DNA from: Tethya wilhelma
Taxonomy: Eukaryota; Porifera; Demospongiae; Tethyida; Tethyidae
Reading direction: 5' to 3'
Assembly: GCA_964030475.1 (NCBI GenBank)
Contig: CAXIPT010000009.1
Coordinates: 3,955,767 to 4,019,766 of the forward strand
Length of the DNA: 64,000 bases
Of the stretch, positions 10,901-25,900 are shown piece by piece. Position 1 is the stretch's first letter. Each line of letters starts with the position of its first letter. Under the pieces are notes generated by a model. It made no database searches and had not been told where the DNA came from. It saw only the letters and a program-made list of their open reading frames with translations. Made by a program: the position numbers and the translations under genes.

Positions 10901-13900
10901 TTCATGAAATGTATTCTGGGCATCTTCAACTTTCTTGAAAGGTCCATCAGACTCTGCTGATCTTTCTAGAGTATCAATGGCTCTTTGTCTCTGGACTCTG
11001 CAGGCACTTAGACAAGCAGGATTTGGCCTGAAATCTGAAACAAAAAAACAGCATTCCATTGCTATAGTATTTGATACAATGATCCTTGGTTCTTCACATT
11101 CCCTTGAGTCCTCAATGAAGATTGTCTGTTCAACTAAGTCCCATACTTCGTATCCCACTTCAACCCAAACACTAATGCCTCGACATGATTCTACACACTC
11201 TACAGTACAGTAGTGCAGACAGCTTGGACTACAAACTTCATCACAAGTTTGAAGGAAAATCCATTCTCTTGTTATGTTGTACCCTCTGAAGATACGGACA
11301 TCGGTCAATTCTTCTCTCAAAAATGAGCACTGAGCCATCTCCTCATAAGTTTCATCAGTATAGCATGTTGTACACTCTAACCGATTAGTTTCTACGTCTT
11401 CACACTGGCATACACTGTTCAAAACAGTTCGTGCTCTTTGAATGTCTTCATTAGCAATTTCAAATCTTGCTTCTTCTTCAATCAGAGTATTGTTAGCCAT
11501 CTCAAGGGCTGCAAGAGCCTCCCTGTATGCTTCATTGGCAACTACCAATCTTTCTTCTCTAGCTTGTAGTTTAGTTTCTAGTGACACCAAGGTATTATTT
11601 GCTTGATCTACAACACTTCTTGCATTAGAAATCCTTTGTTGAATTTTGTCTACGAACTCAGATTGAATATACTCTTGTACATACTCCTCCACATCCTTAA
11701 TGAAGCTATCTTCCATTGTTCCAGTAACATTCAATACTATCCTGTTCCACGGCACATCTATTGGTGCTGTAGCAGAGACTTGTGCTGAATAGTTTCTGTA
11801 GATGTTTGCAGACGAAGTGAATCTCAAAAAACCATCTTGTCCAATATCTACTGGTGTTATTATCACTGTTGACTGAAATACAGTGACACATACAGAGTTC
11901 ATCCTAGCACTCAACCCAGACTCAGTGGCTGAGTAGGTAACAGCAAAAGCAACTGATTCAGACCCAGGAAGTAGAGTCATAAATCTGCCAAGAGGTAGAG
12001 AATTGTTTGATTCTAGACTGGAACGAATATTAAAAATTGGATTAGTAATTCCAAGGTCAATATCTCCTTGCTTCACACAAGATAAGAGTAGCTCATTTGA
12101 TTCAGTGAAGTACAGTTTATGTGTCATCTGAGGGAACAACAACCTACCAAGCTGTAGCATAGGGCAACCTTTGTTTGTGTAAATGCTGAGACCATGGAAC
12201 TTTAGTGAATGATCGATGTTAACAAACACATCCATTTCACACTCCAGGGTAGTTTCTTCTAGAGAGAAGAGTTGAGAGAAGAAATCTTGTCCTATACGTG
12301 GGACATAGTTCATCTTCAGAGACAATCCTTGGGAGCAGATCCCACTTCTAGAATCTGCATTACAAATAATAATAATTATACATACCATTGAGAATGCAAA
12401 AATCGGGCATTAACAATAAAGTTAATACAAACAATTATTGCCACTCACCAGACTCAGTATAGAACATGGCAGGATAAGAACTTGTCAAAACAATGCTGTT
12501 TATCTCACGATCAATTAATGTTGATACATTAAGAAGTGTATCACCCTGGTAGAGTCCATTTCGTTCCTACAAGAAAAAAGTTTCCTAAAGTTAACCAAGC
12601 TAAGATATTGCTGAAATAAATTCAGATCTTACAGTTATATTGTTAAAATGGGAGAACAGTATTCCATCAATGTTCAGCTGCAAACGTACAAAATCTTGCT
12701 GAGAGGAGTATACAATGGTAGTAGCAGTATTAATGCTATAATCTCCAGTTATCACTGTGGGATTAAACTTTTCCACTCCATTCCAGTAGTAACTGTTAAC
12801 AGTTTGACTTTTAGCTGTGCGATAGAGTGTTAGACTGTCTACTGTGAAAGTCCAATTTCTATCAACAAAAGGTTGAAATTCTGGCAAACTCTTGATAACT
12901 GCCTGCACTTCTTCAGGGAGACCAATGTACACAGGAGAATCCATTTCTTGGCAAAGGTTAACAGCAAAGCACATTGGCACAAGACGAAGATTGGCTGGCA
13001 TGAAAGTGACACTGTTTCCATCATCTAAGCTGAGTTGCAATGACCGTCTGTAGCTAAGGATGGAGTAAATTCCTGAATCATCAGGATCAACCCTAGAACA
13101 TCCATCCACAGATTTTAGATCTTCATTATTTGTTAATTTAGCTATAAAATCCTCTCTGATTAGACTAAACCTGTTGGTGGTACTGAAGCTCGGGATGGAT
13201 ATCCTAAGCCAGTCAGGAAAGAGAGGTTGAATTCTTTGAAAGAAAGTTTGGGCCAAAGATCTAGTATTAAGAAAATCCTCAATATCTCCAGAATCAAAGT
13301 CATAAACATAACAGCTTTCACCATTAGCTTGGTCATTGTTAAAGCATGGGTCACAGTCAGAGGATAGCAGACTGCTCTCAATCGCTTCATTGCTATAATC
13401 CACTTGAAGTCCACTTATGGACAATGGGATCACGAGTCGATTGGATTGAGCAAACACAATGCCATTCGATTCAAATTGAGAATCATATTCCTTCCACACA
13501 CATGTGGACAGAAAGCTGATTTTTTCTCCTTTTACATTCATCGGACATTCCTCTTCTAGAATTGGTGATCTGCAACAACTCTCATTCAAGAATCCTGGAT
13601 TATTTCCTACAGCATCAAAGTAGGAATTCACTGGTTTCCTTTGATCTTCTCTCGCCATAACAAACACAGGAGATGCATCAGGAGGTAAAAAGCTATCAGC
13701 AGCATCACCTGATAGAACATATCTCAGACTAAACTGTCCAGTGCTATGGCTTAGGAGAGTAAATCTAGCTCTCGTATTGGATGGATTAAATGTTATTGAA
13801 TTTGGTGTGACATCCAATTCGGTTTGAAATGTAACAATAAGTTCTGTATCAGGAAATGCATTCACTGTCAGCGCCCTCGGTGTGTTTTGAGTTAAACTGA

Positions 13901-16900
13901 GAATTCGTTGAGGAACAAACACCACTCCAGTCTCACAAGTCAGACCTTCATAGCTAGTTTTGCTACAATCACATTCAAAACTACCAGAACTTGAAGGATT
14001 TGAACATGTACCACCATGTTTACATGGGTTAGGCTCACATGGATTTGTTTCTACAGAACAATCAAGACAAATGCAGATCATACCATTTATGTCACAGCAA
14101 GAAGTGAAACTGAATATCATAATAATTTATATATATTCAACAATAATCAGTGTAGGAAGGACAAAAATTTATGAGACAATAAATTTTTGGACCCAGACTA
14201 CACTTTATTTTTTTCAATCAATCCTATTATATGTTTGGCTAGTTGTAAAACTTGGAGTGGGAACCAGAAATGAAACAGAAACAAAACAAAATAAAACAAT
14301 GATGCATGCAAACCATTGGCAACCATAGACCTATAGTTATCAATCGATTGGTATTCAAAGACTCTATATATAGTTACTAGGATACTTCTTCTAAACAAAT
14401 GATGTATAATGCACAGTTAACCTTAATGTTACAATTATTATTTGCAGGTACATTTTTCCCGAGAATTTAAGATTTATGTATTTTACATGTGATCAATTTT
14501 GCTATTATGCTGAAAATGCAGCCAAGGTTTTATTGATGTTAGCATAGTAGTAGAGGAGGAGTCAGGACTATAGCATGAATTAGTTACAATACAAAATGGT
14601 TTACATTACTATATAGTGCATGTGGTGAAGTGGCTTGTACATGTTTTTTTTTTTAAACTTTTTAAAACAAAGAGAGCATTAATACTGCGGTAAAACAAAA
14701 CGATACAAAAATGAATAAAAACAGGTCCAACCAAGGTCAAATACAAAGTTTTACATCACGGTGTCAAAATGATCAGTGTTCACTCCTACATTGGGACTCT
14801 ATACCCAGGGAGCAGGCAAGCTCCATAGACCCTCCATCAATCTAGCTGGTGTTGGGATGGGTCAGGATGAAACCTTGAAGATCGTGATCCACAAAGACAC
14901 ATGATGGCAGACTGGAGTAGTGAGAAACTCAGGCGACATCTGATCCATTGCATGGTTTCACTGTATGGTTTCCTGAGTTTGTCTAATATTTTTGCTGCCA
15001 GCTGTTTGTTCAACTTTGTACACAACAATAGATACAGGACGGTCCGACCCATGCCTCCAGTGCTGCTGAAGACTAGTAATGAGAAGCATCTGTGTTCAAT
15101 CTCTCTCACTTGTTCGTCATAAGCTCGCTTCTTCTCCTGTTTGTTCTTCTGGTAGCATTGGGCCAGAGGAGTATTCTGATAACTTAGTGTGATCGAGTAC
15201 TGACTTAATGATATTCATTTCATTTCATTTTGTTCCTAAAAATAAATTTTTAAGGGGACTAATTTTTTGTGTTTTGGGAGAAATCTGCAAATATCAAACT
15301 TAATACCTGGAAAAATTTGTAACACTAAGGTATCAAGAGATAACTTCTCACAATGGTCTCAATAATTATGTCAAGATGCCATGCGGATACAACCTGATCA
15401 GGTAGACAATGTCATGAGACAATGGTTGCATGAAATAGAATAGAGATTAAAAGACCAGTTCATGCAAGACATGAAAGCTCCAAGGAACTACTGGCAAGCT
15501 AAGCACTGGATCAAAGAGGAATTTATACCAGGAAAATATATAGAACTAGCTCCATATTAAATTTTGAGAATAACATGCAGTTGCTATAGACTAAGAAACT
15601 AGCACTGATACACTCTAGAAACGGCACGATATAATCTACCAACAGCCCTACCAGTCAAGAATTTGTCACGCAGCTAGGAAAGGAAGGAATGAACTTCTGG
15701 AATACAGTAGATGTCAGATAAAGCGTGAATCCTGTACCATGCAAGCTAGATAACTATGTAAAGTGGAGGATTTGTTTACCAATCTAGAGGGTAGCAAGTG
15801 CTTCTTAAGCTGGACTTAGCCATGCAGGTGCATTAACAACTTCCCTTTTCAGGATTGCACCAGCACCTGACATCTTCCAGTAATGTAAAACTTGTTGAAG
15901 GGCATTCCAGGAGTTGTAGTCTTCAATGATGACTTTTTGATTGTACCGAAGAAGCTATTTTCTTCTTGTCACTAGTCTAAGATAAAGTTTCGAAATGTCT
16001 CAATGAACTACGTAGCTAAATTAAAACCAATTCTTTGTGTTTCTGTGTGAAATAAAGAAGGATATATTTGTGAGCATGTCTTAAAAAAGAGGGTCATTAT
16101 TACTCATTAATGATCAACAGATTGATGATAGTGGTGTATTGCTAAATATACTGGACCAGGTGCAGGTTATGACATATTCTGGTGACAAGAATGGCTATCT
16201 TACTATAAGCCAATCAAACTCATGTTTGATGCCAAAAGGAAGAGTGGCCAGAGTTCACTGAGCACCTTTGGCATACTTCTTGATGGTCAACGATTTGAGA
16301 TAAAGGGAAAGTGAAGAAAAGAAGAGCAACGTTATATCTGTCATTAGCCCAACATAGTACATGCGATCTGTTAGTAGAGTCTGATTGCCTCCACTAAGCC
16401 TTCTAAAAGTCCTAATAGCCTAAAGCCCACGGAAGTTATAAACTCCCTGTCGAAAAAGGAGTGCTCCAGAATCTGTGGCAGACTATGCAGCTGAATTGAG
16501 CAGGCTTGCTAAAGACTGCAACTACAGCACTATTTTGGACATAAATTATTATTAATTATATTGAGACATACGTTTGTCTGTGAAATGAAGACACGAGCAT
16601 GCAAAAAATTGATGAGCAAGGCTGACTTATAGACTTTGCCAAAGCTGTCCAATTGGCCAAGACTGCTGAGAAGAACCTTCAAGATCTGGAGATGGAAGGT
16701 GGTGCTGCTACCCTTAAGACGGTACCGTATAGATTAGGTGAACAGGTGGCAAACCCTGCTAAGGGAAGAGCTGTTTCTTTTACAGGAGACAAGGCCACCA
16801 ATGCCGCCATGCAGTTGTTGTTGGCATGTGATGGAGTTGGAACAGTGTTAGCACAATTTAAACTACTTTGCTTGATGCCAAAAGAATACAAGCACTGTGC

Positions 16901-19900
16901 ACCCTGAACAATATAATTAACAATTTGACAGGCAAAGGGAAAGTAGAGTAAAGAAAAGCAACAGTCATTGGTTCAGCTAGAATAGTGAGATTCATGGCAT
17001 GTAATATTTTTCGTATGGGACGACTGGTAAGGCATAGGAAGCTGGAAAAGCAATCAAAAGAACAAGCACTTTCTAATGATGCTTGAAATTTTGAAATATG
17101 TTAGTATTTTCTACAGGCATTCTTAAACCAGATGGACTTAATATAGTTAGTATAAAAAACAAGCTACTGAAAAAAAAAATTGAACTTATATGCTTGAAAA
17201 CAACAAGTATACAGTATAGGCATGCATATGATGGTATATTCTTTTAAGCCTATAGCTAACATAATACATGGCACAAATTTGTATAGGTTCCTGGTCATTC
17301 AGTTATTGTAACAAAATAGTGCTTGTACAATTGCTTTGAGATTCTAGGATGCTGATTAATTGAATGAAGCATGTTTTTTGTCAAAAATCAGGCTCAGTTC
17401 ACAATGGCAGAAATATGCAGTTTTGATGTCTAACATAGGCATATAGCTATGCCAAATGATAATGTAGCAACTTGGAAACTTAAGCCATACATGCATGATT
17501 GTACACTGACAGTGTTGCACATTGAATTGTGCATGAGCGTGGCTACTTATCTTGTGTCGAGAGCAAGGTAGTTGCAGTGTGCACATAGAGTTTAGCAAGA
17601 ACACAAGCACTTGAAGCAAAGATGTAGTTTCCTAGCATTTAGTGTAGAGTTAGTGTCACTAGCTTACAAATTAACTCAGTGTTGCTACTTTAGCCAAGCG
17701 CAGCTAGCATAGACTAGGGCAATTCTAGGGCTACATAGTGCTATTTGGTGGGGCCACATACCCAAGATAGCTGCTCGAGCAATCACTTGAACTGATATCT
17801 TGGCATAGCTCAGGATATAAGCTATTATTACTATAAGCTATTAATAGCTTCTGAAACATATATAATTTTTAGAAAATACTACTGTACTTCATACACAAAA
17901 AACATAACTCAATTGGCTACCCTTAATATGGGTAATGCCTAGCTGGCTGCCTGTGCACTAGGCAGGCACCTGAGCCATGCAGCTGTACACCCCTAGTGAG
18001 TGGCTTGTTTATTTCAGGGAGATGGACAGCACTCTTAGCATGTGGTGTGGGTACAAGCAAGGTAACCCCCTCCAACCACACAGCTGATACATGAGGGCTG
18101 CCAGATTATACAAGGCCAATTTGGTCCCCAGTAAAATACCAGGTACTTATTCACAGTTGAGTAGACCGGTAGGAAGGTATTAGATGGTTACTCACAGCCA
18201 CTAAGGGGTGAAAAATGACAACACCTTAAATGAAACTGATGGTGCATAAGCCTCATACCAGAAGTCTGGCCTGTGAGACTACAAATTCATCCGGTGACTT
18301 GACTGTCTACTCATGATAATGACACGATCATGTAGCAGTGGCATGATAACCTCTGGAAAACTGGAAGCCATCAGTGAACTTGATATACACTGATGATCTG
18401 CATTTCACATTCATATTAAAGTTTAATACTACAAGACCAATGCTGATGATTCTATTGATTTATGATGATTCAGCTAGGCGAACTCAATCATGCTGCACAG
18501 AGCTAGTTGGCTCAATGCCTATTGCTTATCTGGAAATCGTGTTCAAGTAAGTCACAAGGGGGCAAAGAATTGAAAACAAAATTGTATTGTTACGGCTTCC
18601 CGCTGGTGCTCTCTCCAGAGTGCTCTGGAAAGTTTTGTGAGTTTGTTAGTTTATAGAGTTAGAAAACTGTCTGGAAGAGGCCTCTAAACATATTTGAAGG
18701 CTTATCTTTCTTTCTGTGTGTCTTTATAAACGTCAACATTTTGTATTGCATCTATGGGACATTTGGCCCATTCCTACTATATATACTACCGTATGCATGA
18801 TATATAATATAATATTATATTGACAATTACAACCATATAATTTGTCACATCCATGCCATGATAGCACAAAAGGTTAAGCACCTTGGGTGCTCTTCATTAA
18901 TTTGTGTATTAAATTACGCATGACTGTCAAGAACAAAAAATATATTACATTAACTACAAGGATATACTTGGTCAGGGTACCAGCACTATACTAGTTCTGG
19001 GGGTAAGTTACTATGACACTGAAAAGTCTCTGCAAGGAAGAAGGAGATGCTGAGCTATCAGTTCTGTGACAAATTCAGCTGTCCATAAGTTCGCATGCAA
19101 ACGATTCAGGAAAAATAAAATACTGCTTGAATCCCAAAGCAGCATCTATTGCTTACCAAATTTACCTAGAAAGTAAGTCAGCTATTCATACTTCTATCAA
19201 GTGGAAACATTCAACCTACAACTACCTAAATTGTCACAATCAGCATGTGTGGCCTCAAAGCTTCGAGTTCAGAGATGTTTAGGACGCTCAAATCTCACAA
19301 ACTACAGGTTTTTTGCACAATAGTACAAGTCATGTAATTTTTCTGATAATCTCCATTATTTTACCTTGGTATGCTTTTAACTTAAAGTTAGAGGTTTTTG
19401 AGTGGGTGGGGCTCAACTGAATAAAACAGTTCATAGGCTCACAGAAACTCTTGATACTATCTCAAAGCCGAGAGGATTTGGTCTCAAAATGGCTGATTAT
19501 TGCTCAAAAGGGTCAAAGGTCAAATTTAGTAGCTCTCTAAAATGGATTTTTCTGCCATTGCCACTCACTCACAGGGAACTACCACCAGGCGGCTTGAAAG
19601 ACAACAGATGAACGACAAACGTACGTTGAAAAAAAGCAAAAAACTGCTCATCAAGTCTGTAGAAGGCTTTTGACAACCACATTCTCTCACAAAATGTATA
19701 ACAGGCAAATAGGAAAACTGCTCCTACCAGTCAAAAATTCAGCATGATATTCAAGACACACAAACACCCCACAAGCTCACATACCTCACTGCCTCTCTCT
19801 CCTCTCCACCAGGGAAGAAAAATGGACCTTATACAGCCCTGTCAAATTCAATTTTTCCTGTACAGGCTCACTTTGAGCTCACCTATGTGGCAGAGGGGTC

Positions 19901-22900
19901 AAAGGTCAGAGGTCAAAAGTCAATCACACTCAACACATGCTTGGTTGGATACGCCACCAAGATTCGAAGTCACAGCTAGCACACACTCTCCGCTAGCCAA
20001 CCTGCAAACTTACTGCACATTTTCATGCATATCACTACACAGCCATCCTACTGCATGCACAAGACACACACATACAGTATTTTAGGAGTAATTTTTCGTT
20101 GTTTTTTTTTGCCTGCATGCTGTCCGCGGTTTTCAAAGCGGAATGCTTTGAAGTGCTTTGATGTGGTCTAATTTCCGGTCACTTGTTCGAAGACAACTTC
20201 CGGTCGCTAGTTTTTGCACGAAAATGATCTCCAGCACCTCCTGAACACATTTATTTTCAATTGTATATTTTGATATAGAAATCTTGGACACACCCCTTCA
20301 TGATTCACTAATTAAATTAGCGATAGCAAAAGTACCGCCCACTCAAAATATACCAGCCTTAAAGACTGAAGCTGCTGTACTTGATAGAGAATGAAAACAC
20401 ACACACAAGGCAACAACTGTAACCTTAGAGTTAATAACAACATACCAACACAATTTGGTTGATTAGACCAATCTGGTAGCATCTCATCTTCATCAAGCTC
20501 ACAGGTTTGCTGCTCAGATCCATCTAACTTAAAGCCATGCTCACATATCACTGTACATGAAGAGTTGAATTCACCAATACATGGTGGCAGAAGGGCACCA
20601 TTATCAGGTGCTACTAATTGAGGACACATCAAGGGTTCACATACTGCAGGCTGACCAGTCCAAACACCACTTGGAGTACAAACTCGAACCGAGGAGCCAA
20701 CTAGTTCATAGCCACGATCACACGCAAACAGACATCGGTCACCAGTAGTCTGTGAATCTTGAGGGCAACGAAGACTATTCTGGATCTTGCCTTTCTTAGG
20801 TGCATTTAGTTTTGGACATGCCTTAGCTGCAAAACAACAACAAGAAAAGAGCGGTATACAAGTAAAACAATTTTTGGCAAAATAAGCATGCATTGCATAT
20901 GCAGCCCATTCCTACTATATGTACTACGGTATATATAGTCTTCCAGTCTTCCATGCAGTTGACTATGCTATACAATACAACTTACATGAACAGCTCCTCT
21001 CATCTTCCTCAAGGAAATATCCTCTTGGACATTCACAATGATAGCTTCCCAAGTCATTGACACAGATTTCTTCACACCCATGCATCGGGGGTTCTTGTTC
21101 ACACTCATTGTAGTCTGAGGAAGAGTGTAAAATAAACATTATCATAATGATTATTATAATTAATTGTTGATTCGTAGTGATTTCATTGTTGTAACTCACC
21201 AATGCATGTTAAATTGTCATCCTGTAGTACATAACCATCAATACAAGTGCAAAAAAAGCTACCATCAGTGTTGTTGCAATGCTGACTACAACCTGCTATA
21301 CGTTCTTCACATTCATTAATGTCTATATACATCAAGAGAAAAATTGATAGGTACTGTGGCATTATATGACAATAATATTTCTATTTTAGTGTATACATCT
21401 TGTTAGTGTATCATGCATGCAACACATACTAATACCAAATTTCAATTACTAAATAAATCTCACCTACACAGGAAGCATATGTGCTCTCCAGTTGGTAGCC
21501 TGATTGACATTCACATCTGAAGTAGCCAGGCTCATTCACACATGTAGCCGAATCAGTACAATTGTCTTTTCCATTTTCACATTCATTCTCATCTATTATT
21601 ATTAATAGTGAGTCTATACACAGTCATGCATTTCTATATCTTATAGTCATTACCCTCACATCCAAGATCGTCACTCTTAAGAATGAAACCATTATAACAG
21701 CTACATAGAAAACTTCCATCAGTGTTTAAACAAACTTGATCACAATCACCGCTTTTGACAGTACATTCATTAACATCTATATTATGCAAAAAAAACATAA
21801 CAAATTAACACAAGGACATTAAATATCGCTTTAAGAATGATCTGTACAGGCATCGCTTATACATCCTGTATATTAATAGTTTAAATTCCTACCAATAAGT
21901 TGTCTATAAGCATTAGAGTTGAATATAAGATTGTTGCCCAAGATTGTATTGTATAAAAACTAAGTATGATCATGTACTGAAATTGAAATTAGAATTGTCT
22001 CAATTTTTTTACAGTCAGTTTAGTTACAAACTTGCAACTCTACTCTACACTACCAGCTTGACCGCAACAAATTGTTCTAACAAAACATTACGTAAAATAT
22101 TGAACCACGTGCAATAGCTTCCATATTTGGAATTGGCTACTTATTTTTGCTCACAGTAATGTGCTTTGAAAGTATTTTGATGTAGCCTCGTTCCCAGGCT
22201 TTCCCTTAATTTATTCATTTTAACACAACTAAAAAGGGGAAGCCTGGGAACGAGCCTAATTTTGATGTTGGTTTGGGCTTCAATGCAATCATGGATCCTT
22301 ACGTTAACGTCTATAACACCTATAATGGTCCAGTCCCAAGTCTTTATCACTTGTACCCTTGGCAAATGGTGAGTTGAGCATGATTTCTGAGACTGAGAGC
22401 CAAGTACGCTACGCTGTCTATTTACTGCCCACCATTTTCTTGTAGCCTCTAAATACAGCTACAGGTTCTGAGCGCAAGTTCAAGTATAAAGTAAAATTTA
22501 TAAATCCAAAGAAAAAATTAAAGTGATTTTGCTCTTCTAGCTTGGCACCAAGTGTCCTTTCGGTTTGAATCCATTTCTGAACTTAAGCATAAGTTGATGG
22601 ATGACTTCCAAGAATTTGTTTCGTCAGCACCAAACTTTCAAATTGGATTCATTGAAGGTAGATCCACACAGGTCTCTGCTTGTTGTATGAATAGATGCAT
22701 TGTCCATGCATGACTACAACACTTCTGTTGCTAGTTCCATCGAATGGTAGTAGCTTTGGTGCCAGCTCCATATCTATAAATGTTTGAAAGGTGTGTGCAT
22801 TGACCCCTCCTTCAGTCGTCTGGCATGCAAGGACATCATCACAGCACATAGCTATAATTGTAGAGAAATGTTTTCCTCTTGTGAAGAGACTCAACGCTCT

Positions 22901-25900
22901 AGCTGGCTGTCCTCTCAAACTGTATCTGTACTTTCGTAAAGCATCTCGGCTATCACTACCACTCTCATCAACAAAGACAAGCATCTGTATAGGAAATATT
23001 GACAGATCCTCCATAAAATGAGATCTCTCAAAATCACATCGTTGTCCTGGAATTCTTGAAAGTTTTCGATGAGTATATCCATTGTTATGTAGGAAGGTAC
23101 ATATACAACTAACAGAGACCTGTGTACCAGTGTTTTGATAGATTTTATCCTGCATGCAGTTCCCTCAGATAGATCCTTGGTCTAGTGTTGGTCTTGATCT
23201 AACTCTAGTATCAAAAACTCATCAGTGCTTGTCAATTTCTTCATATGGTGATCATGACCATTTGGATGTTTTTTTTCTTTTCTACACGACCAGTAGCATC
23301 AAACCTTTGTATTACCCTGCACACAGTTGAGACATCCACATTCAAATTCTGAGCTATTTGTCTGTAAGTCAAGTTCAATCCATAGTACTGATATACCATT
23401 CTCCAGCGGAGCTCATCAGAGTATGGTGATGTTCTCTGTGGTTGTGCGGTTGTCATCATGGAAGATGCCACATGAGACTGAAATACTCTTCCTCTTTTGA
23501 GGTTAACCACTAATTATTGCATCACACTACCACAGTCTGGCTTGTTGTAAGTTTATTCAAAAGCACTGTATACAGCACTACCCATTCCTACTACAAACAG
23601 GCCCTCTCCACATGCAGTATGCACAAAAAGCATGGGAAAGGCCTGCATGGTCTCCAAAATCAAATGACTGAGTGAGTCAAGGGTAGAAACGTAGCAGAAT
23701 CATGATTTGCATATGTGCATGCATGGGCAGGTCGAGTAGGAAAGTGTGGTCCTGCCCATGCAATTATCCACATGTGTTTGCAGCACAACCCAAGATTGAG
23801 AGGTCAATGACAATAATAGTAATTATAAGCTGGTTCCAAACAAACGAAGAGTATTATTGTATATATATACGTATTATTTTTAGTCTTAAATGCTGTGATT
23901 AATATAATTTATATCTACCAGTCTTTTGGTCTTGCTGGAGACTGCTGGCCTTTCCTTGCATTCTACGTGCAAAGTACCGAAGCAGTCCATGACAGAATAT
24001 TTCTAGGCTTTTTAAAATAAGCCTAACTAAGCTAAACCAATAAAAAAATCCACATTTAAAGTTGTAGGGAAAAAAAGGGCTATGCACATTTCTAAACTGT
24101 CAGTTCTTTTTTTTTTTTCCTTTGTCAAAAGAAATGTTTTCATATTTGTCCGACAGTGCATGGATAATGCTTTGAGTTTCAAAACTTTCCACTTTTTGTT
24201 TTGTTCTGTTAAGGATTAGAATGATTATCAAAAAAGAAACATAAATGGTCCGCCAGAAGCCACATGTACATACACAATAATTTCAACTTTGACAATTAAC
24301 ATGAAAAGTTCTTTTGTTGGTAGCCCGCTCTCAGGCTCCTTTTGTACTTTTCACTCATGCAAAAGGAGAAGGTGAGCCTGGTATCCAAAATCTTGTGGGG
24401 TAGAAGGGTGACAAATGGGTGATTTTTTTTTTTTAATAGCCAAATTCAGGATTACAAGAAATAGCGAAATATAGAGCTAATACTAGTCTAGCATTGATTA
24501 GTGTAGGTAGACATGGCAATTGATATCTTATAGCCTGCCCCCATGGACTTGTCCAACTGTGTTCCAAAGTACAATTAAGACAAAAAATAGTGTAGATTGT
24601 TTTTTTTGTCATAGAAACAACAATGGATCATAGAAAGAGTATTTTTAGGCTGTCTATGGCATGAACTTTACATCAAATTATACAAAATTAGCACTGACAA
24701 CCTGCCAACTTAGTACACATGTGAGCCTGATTTTCCACCAGGTTTGGTAGTGTATATGACATGAGTAAGTTATGCTCCGTAACTATAGGCTGTCATATAC
24801 AGATGGAAGAATTTCAAAGCTATAATTACTACATAGCTAGTTAGTTTATGATTTTGGGAAGTAAAGGCCAGGATTATAAAAAGCATAGTTTGGATGAAAC
24901 CTGAATGCTTTGTATAAAGTCAAAGTTGGCTCAATGCCTTTTGTTTGTCTGGAAATTTCATTCGAGTAAGAAAAGAAAAGGGAAACAAAATATTATTGTA
25001 CCATTGTGACTTTCCACTAGTGCTCTCCCTATATAGAGCCATCTGGTAAGTTCTGTTTCATGGCTAGAAATTAAACAACCAGAGGTAAACCTCGAGCTCT
25101 AAGCAGGTATAAAGGATTAGCTATCATTCTCAGCCTGAGTCAGTTTTGCAAAAATTAACATTTGCATTGTGTTAATGGGAGAGTCAGCCTATTCCTATGC
25201 TATATGTACAACTGCATGTATGACAATTGGTACAATTATGCATTAACTTCCAGAGTTGCTTACCTATACACTCGGTTCCAGAGTTTGTAGTATTATCCAG
25301 ATCAATTGACTCAAATTCGTAGCCTACTGAACAGCTGCAAACATGGCTCCCAGGTAGATTAGTACAGATACTGTCGCAATTTCCATTGTCTACTAAGCAT
25401 TCATCAATATCTACATCACATGCAGGGATTATAATTACCAATGTATAAGACTTGTACAACAGTACTCTCCCAACTAAAGTATACTGTACAATCATGTGAA
25501 TATGCATTTGCCACTGATGTGAGTGTAATAATGAAAGCACCACTGGTGCACAAGCCTCGGTGCACTCATATAGAATGCAAAACTAAACATACATGCATGA
25601 CATTGTGTATAAAAGAAGACCATGAGCATTGAGACCCAAGTAAGCAGATTAGGTGCACAGCCTAGCTAGTCTATCCATGCTAGCTAGGCATCAGGCTTGA
25701 AGTTCCAATTGGCCTCAGTGTGTGGACCAACCTATAGTGGGAAACTCTAAACTGAAAATTTATTGGTAAGTAAAACTTGAACAGTTATAATGCTGCATGA
25801 TGCTTGTTTCACACTGATATGCGGCTGAGCTACAGAGACTGGTCTCTTATCAACTATTGAGTAGCTAGTACGTCAGTCTGGCATGCAGTGATACTAAAGT

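Larger units (their letters stand above)
14051..20445. other. 6.4-kb gap in the large gene, filled with repeat debris
   Basis: This is either a long intron or intergenic DNA. It holds a retroelement C-terminal remnant at 14840-15180, gypsy RT and gag remnants at 15838-16910, and interspersed repeats at 18508-18795 and 19248-19395. No exon was recognised in 16911-18500 or 19400-20445. An exon at 14050 starting with EGF after a CCP exon at 20446 is compatible with one gene, but the sequence does not prove it. Confidence 0.5.
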
